Position numbers and translations under genes: made by a program. Of a stretch of 64,000 nucleotides of DNA, positions 62,424 through 64,000 are shown piece after piece (within the stretch, counting starts at the first letter, position 1; the number at the start of each line of letters is the position of its first letter). The notes beneath the pieces were generated by a model. It was not told where the DNA came from. It made no database searches and worked only from the letters and a program-made list of their open reading frames with translations. The stretch is taken from assembly GCF_004138165.1 (NCBI RefSeq), contig NZ_RYFF01000021.1, forward strand, positions 28,686-92,685, given 5' to 3'. The DNA comes from Candidatus Chloroploca sp. Khr17 (GTDB lineage Bacteria; Chloroflexota; Chloroflexia; Chloroflexales; Chloroflexaceae).

Positions 62424-63509
62424 ATGCAGGTGTACCGTCCACAGCGTATCCTGGTTGTGAAACCGGATCATCTTGGTGATCTGTTGCTTGCAACGCCTGC
62501 CCTGCGCCAGTTGCGGCAGGCGTTGCCCAACGCTACCCTGGTCGGGTTGGTTGGCCCCTGGTCACGCCAGATGTGGCAGACCAATCCGGATCTCAATCAG
62601 TTGCTCGAGTTGCCCTTTCCTGGCTTCGAGCGCGCCAGCAAGGGGCGTAACCGCTTGCGCCCCTATCTGCTTCTGGGCAAGTATGCCGCCCTCTTGCGCC
62701 AGGGCCGCTATGATGCGGCGCTGCTCTTGCGTGATGACCACTGGTGGGGGGCTGGGTTGGTTGCGCTCGCAGGCATCCCCCAGCGCATCGGCCACGCGCA
62801 CCCCCGTTCGGTACCGTTCCTAACGACGGCCCTGCCCTATGACCCGCGTACCCACGTCACCCGTCAGGCCCTGGAGGTGGTGCAGGCACTGGTGCAACCT
62901 GGAGCTTCATCAGATCTTGCCCCTGGTCTGCCCGCGCTGCATTTTACGCCCACGGCTGACGCCCAGCACTGGGCGAGCGACTGGCGTGCTGCCCACCTGC
63001 ACCCCGACGAGCGGATGGTGATCATCCATCCTGGCACGGGCGGTACCGTCAAACACTGGTCGGTCGCCGCGTGGGCACAGGTTGCCAACGACTTGGCGCG
63101 GCTGCCCGGGGTACGCCTTATCTGTACTGGTGGCCCCGGTGAAGCGCCGTTGGTTACCGAACTGGCGGCCCTCGTCGAGCCTGCCCCGCTGACGCTCGCC
63201 GGGGCAACGAGTCTGGGGCAACTGGCGGCGCTGCTTGGCCGCGCTGCCCTGGTGCTCGGGGTGGACAGTGGGCCGCTGCACCTCGCGGTGAGCCAGGGTG
63301 TGCCAACGATGCACCTCTTTGGGCCAAGCGACCATCAACGCTTTGGGCCGTGGGGCGACAGCGAGCGGCAGCGCGTGCTGCGGGCCGACCTCTTTTGCAG
63401 CCCGTGTGGTGTCTTTGATACTTGTCCACGCGGCACCCGCGGCCCCGAATGTATGGCCGCGATTGCGCCCGAGCAGGTCATTGCTGTAGCCCAGCGGTTG
63501 CTGAAGTGA
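62424..63509 (+). CDS. Glycosyltransferase family 9 (heptosyltransferase-like)
   Basis: 361 residues of the GT-B fold. RILVVKPDHLGDLLLATPALRQL near the N-terminus, IIHPGTGGTVKHW near 205, GVDSGPLHLAVSQGVPTMHLFG near 275 and a Cys-rich end (CSPCGVFDTCPRG) match ADP-heptose LPS heptosyltransferases. In this lineage, which is thought to lack LPS, it probably adds sugars to another surface glycan. I start at ATG 62424; the open frame reaches back through the repeat at 62323 into the previous gene, which is not coding. No ribosome-binding site is obvious. Confidence 0.82.
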   Translation: MQVYRPQRILVVKPDHLGDLLLATPALRQLRQALPNATLVGLVGPWSRQMWQTNPDLNQLLELPFPGFERASKGRNRLRPYLLLGKYAALLRQGRYDAALLLRDDHWWGAGLVALAGIPQRIGHAHPRSVPFLTTALPYDPRTHVTRQALEVVQALVQPGASSDLAPGLPALHFTPTADAQHWASDWRAAHLHPDERMVIIHPGTGGTVKHWSVAAWAQVANDLARLPGVRLICTGGPGEAPLVTELAALVEPAPLTLAGATSLGQLAALLGRAALVLGVDSGPLHLAVSQGVPTMHLFGPSDHQRFGPWGDSERQRVLRADLFCSPCGVFDTCPRGTRGPECMAAIAPEQVIAVAQRLLK

Positions 63510-63537
63510 TGCCATTTTCGATTAGATAGTGTCCGCA

Positions 63538-63573
63538 GATGACGCAGATTATAGCTTCCGCATCTGCGTCATC
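63538..63573 (+). terminator. Hairpin after the GT9 gene
   Basis: GATGACGCAGAT (63538-63549) pairs with ATCTGCGTCATC (63562-63573), loop of 12 bases, 28 bases after the stop. Confidence 0.55.
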
Positions 63574-63707
63574 CTGACCGGAGCACCGTCGGGCTAAAGC
63601 CCTCGGCTACGGGTCGCGAAGGCCGCCTGCGCGGCCTCATCCAGCCGGCGAAGGCCGGCTTGGCACGCAGGAGCCGAGCCGTTGACGGCGACGGCGACCC
63701 CGGAGAT
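63573..63707 (+). repeat. Dispersed GC-rich repeat, copy 2
   Basis: Matches the complement of 8718-8858 along about 135 bases. It contains GCCGCCTGCGCGGC and CCGGCGAAGGCCGG inner palindromes. The rest of the 436-base gap holds an inverted repeat at 63801 and a promoter-like TATACT near 63912. Confidence 0.75.
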
Positions 63708-63800
63708 CTGGCGTTGCGCATGCCCTGCCATGCCTCGCCAGCAGACTTCCTACACAGACGATGCATGAGGGTGTCAACGACATTTGCTGACCCTTCACGG

Positions 63801-63865
63801 CCCGGGAGCGCGGGCGGACCAACCGCTGTTGTTCCCGAAGCGAGCGGGCCGCCCGCGTTCCCGGG
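63801..63865. repeat. GC-rich inverted repeat
   Basis: CCCGGGAGCGCGGGCGG (63801-63817) pairs with CCGCCCGCGTTCCCGGG (63849-63865) with one mismatch, 31 bases apart. Confidence 0.6.
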
Positions 63866-63945
63866 CATGCCCGCGGCCCGTTGAAAGACCAGCCGAAGAC
63901 CCCAGGCATGGTATACTTGACCGACACACGACCAGGAGGAAGCCC

Positions 63946-64000
63946 ATGCCACGGCGATTCAATGTTGCCGGGCCGTGCAAGCCCGAATTGCACTACATGC
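63946..64000 (+). CDS. Start of a gene, possibly AAA-like ATPase (3' partial)
   Basis: Only 18 codons: MPRRFNVAGPCKPELHYM, then the window ends. AGGAGGAAG precedes the ATG. An FN-AGPC...HYM opening recalls the N-terminus of AAA-like ATPases common in Chloroflexi and cyanobacteria; too short to be sure. Confidence 0.5.
   Translation, partial: MPRRFNVAGPCKPELHYM

Overview
This 64 kb window reads as ordinary chromosome from a filamentous Chloroflexia bacterium, most likely order Chloroflexales (Chloroflexus/Oscillochloris/Roseiflexus relatives). That placement is inference from protein character: WYL and NHL-repeat proteins, a Rex repressor, a homogentisate-phytyltransferase-like UbiA enzyme, a CpXC-domain protein, many PAS/GAF sensor kinases, moderately high GC (by eye 55-60%) and lineage-style dispersed repeats. 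There are no rRNA genes, CRISPR arrays, phage modules or intact insertion sequences. One tRNA gene is present. Genes lie on both strands in short operons.

Layout. 1-8.6 kb: end of a phytoene-desaturase-like oxidoreductase, cysK, a metallo-hydrolase, dnaE and a first ssb. 8.6-12.8 kb: repeat-rich gap, a decayed hybrid histidine kinase, a YdcF-like protein, then rplU-rpmA-rpmE behind a consensus promoter. 12.8-21.4 kb: WYL regulator, NHL lipoprotein, hydrolase-mscS pair, Crp/Fnr regulator, 7Fe-type ferredoxin, nucleotidyltransferase-phoU pair, a UbiA enzyme and the main ssb. 21.4-30.1 kb: ilvE, a THUMP-like methyltransferase behind two peptide-ABC ATPases, tRNA-Arg(GCG), an orphan lasso-B2-like protein with a nearby short ORF, etfBA and an FHA/zinc-ribbon protein. 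30.7-37 kb: a complete peptide-type ABC operon (Tat lipoprotein, two permeases with extra insertions, one fused double ATPase). 37-42 kb: a CBS protein coupled to a GHMP-kinase-like protein, panE, a cation/proton antiporter with a C-terminal rhodanese domain interrupted by TGA, and a phosphatase. 42-46 kb: a MITE-like element, acyl-CoA synthetase and two coupled UbiA prenyltransferases (quinone/tocopherol type). 46-56.3 kb: two sensor/regulator modules, rex, a dynamin-like GTPase and an orphan receiver. 56.3-64 kb: sufE, a PPOX-family protein, lysC, a quinone oxidoreductase, a methyltransferase, a CpXC protein, a GT9 glycosyltransferase and the first codons of another gene.

The most interesting signal is at 41283: an in-frame TGA exactly where the catalytic cysteine of a rhodanese active loop is expected, followed by 44 more family-like codons and a small hairpin at bacterial-SECIS spacing. 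It is either a new selenoprotein architecture (antiporter-rhodanese) or a nonsense mutation. Other notable signals are a family of long perfect intergenic hairpins with an AGC-NNN-GCT tip, a roughly 235 bp MITE with relics elsewhere, a Rex-like operator overlapping the -10 box of the rex promoter, a candidate leader hairpin before rpmE, and inverted dispersed repeats at the two ends of the window.
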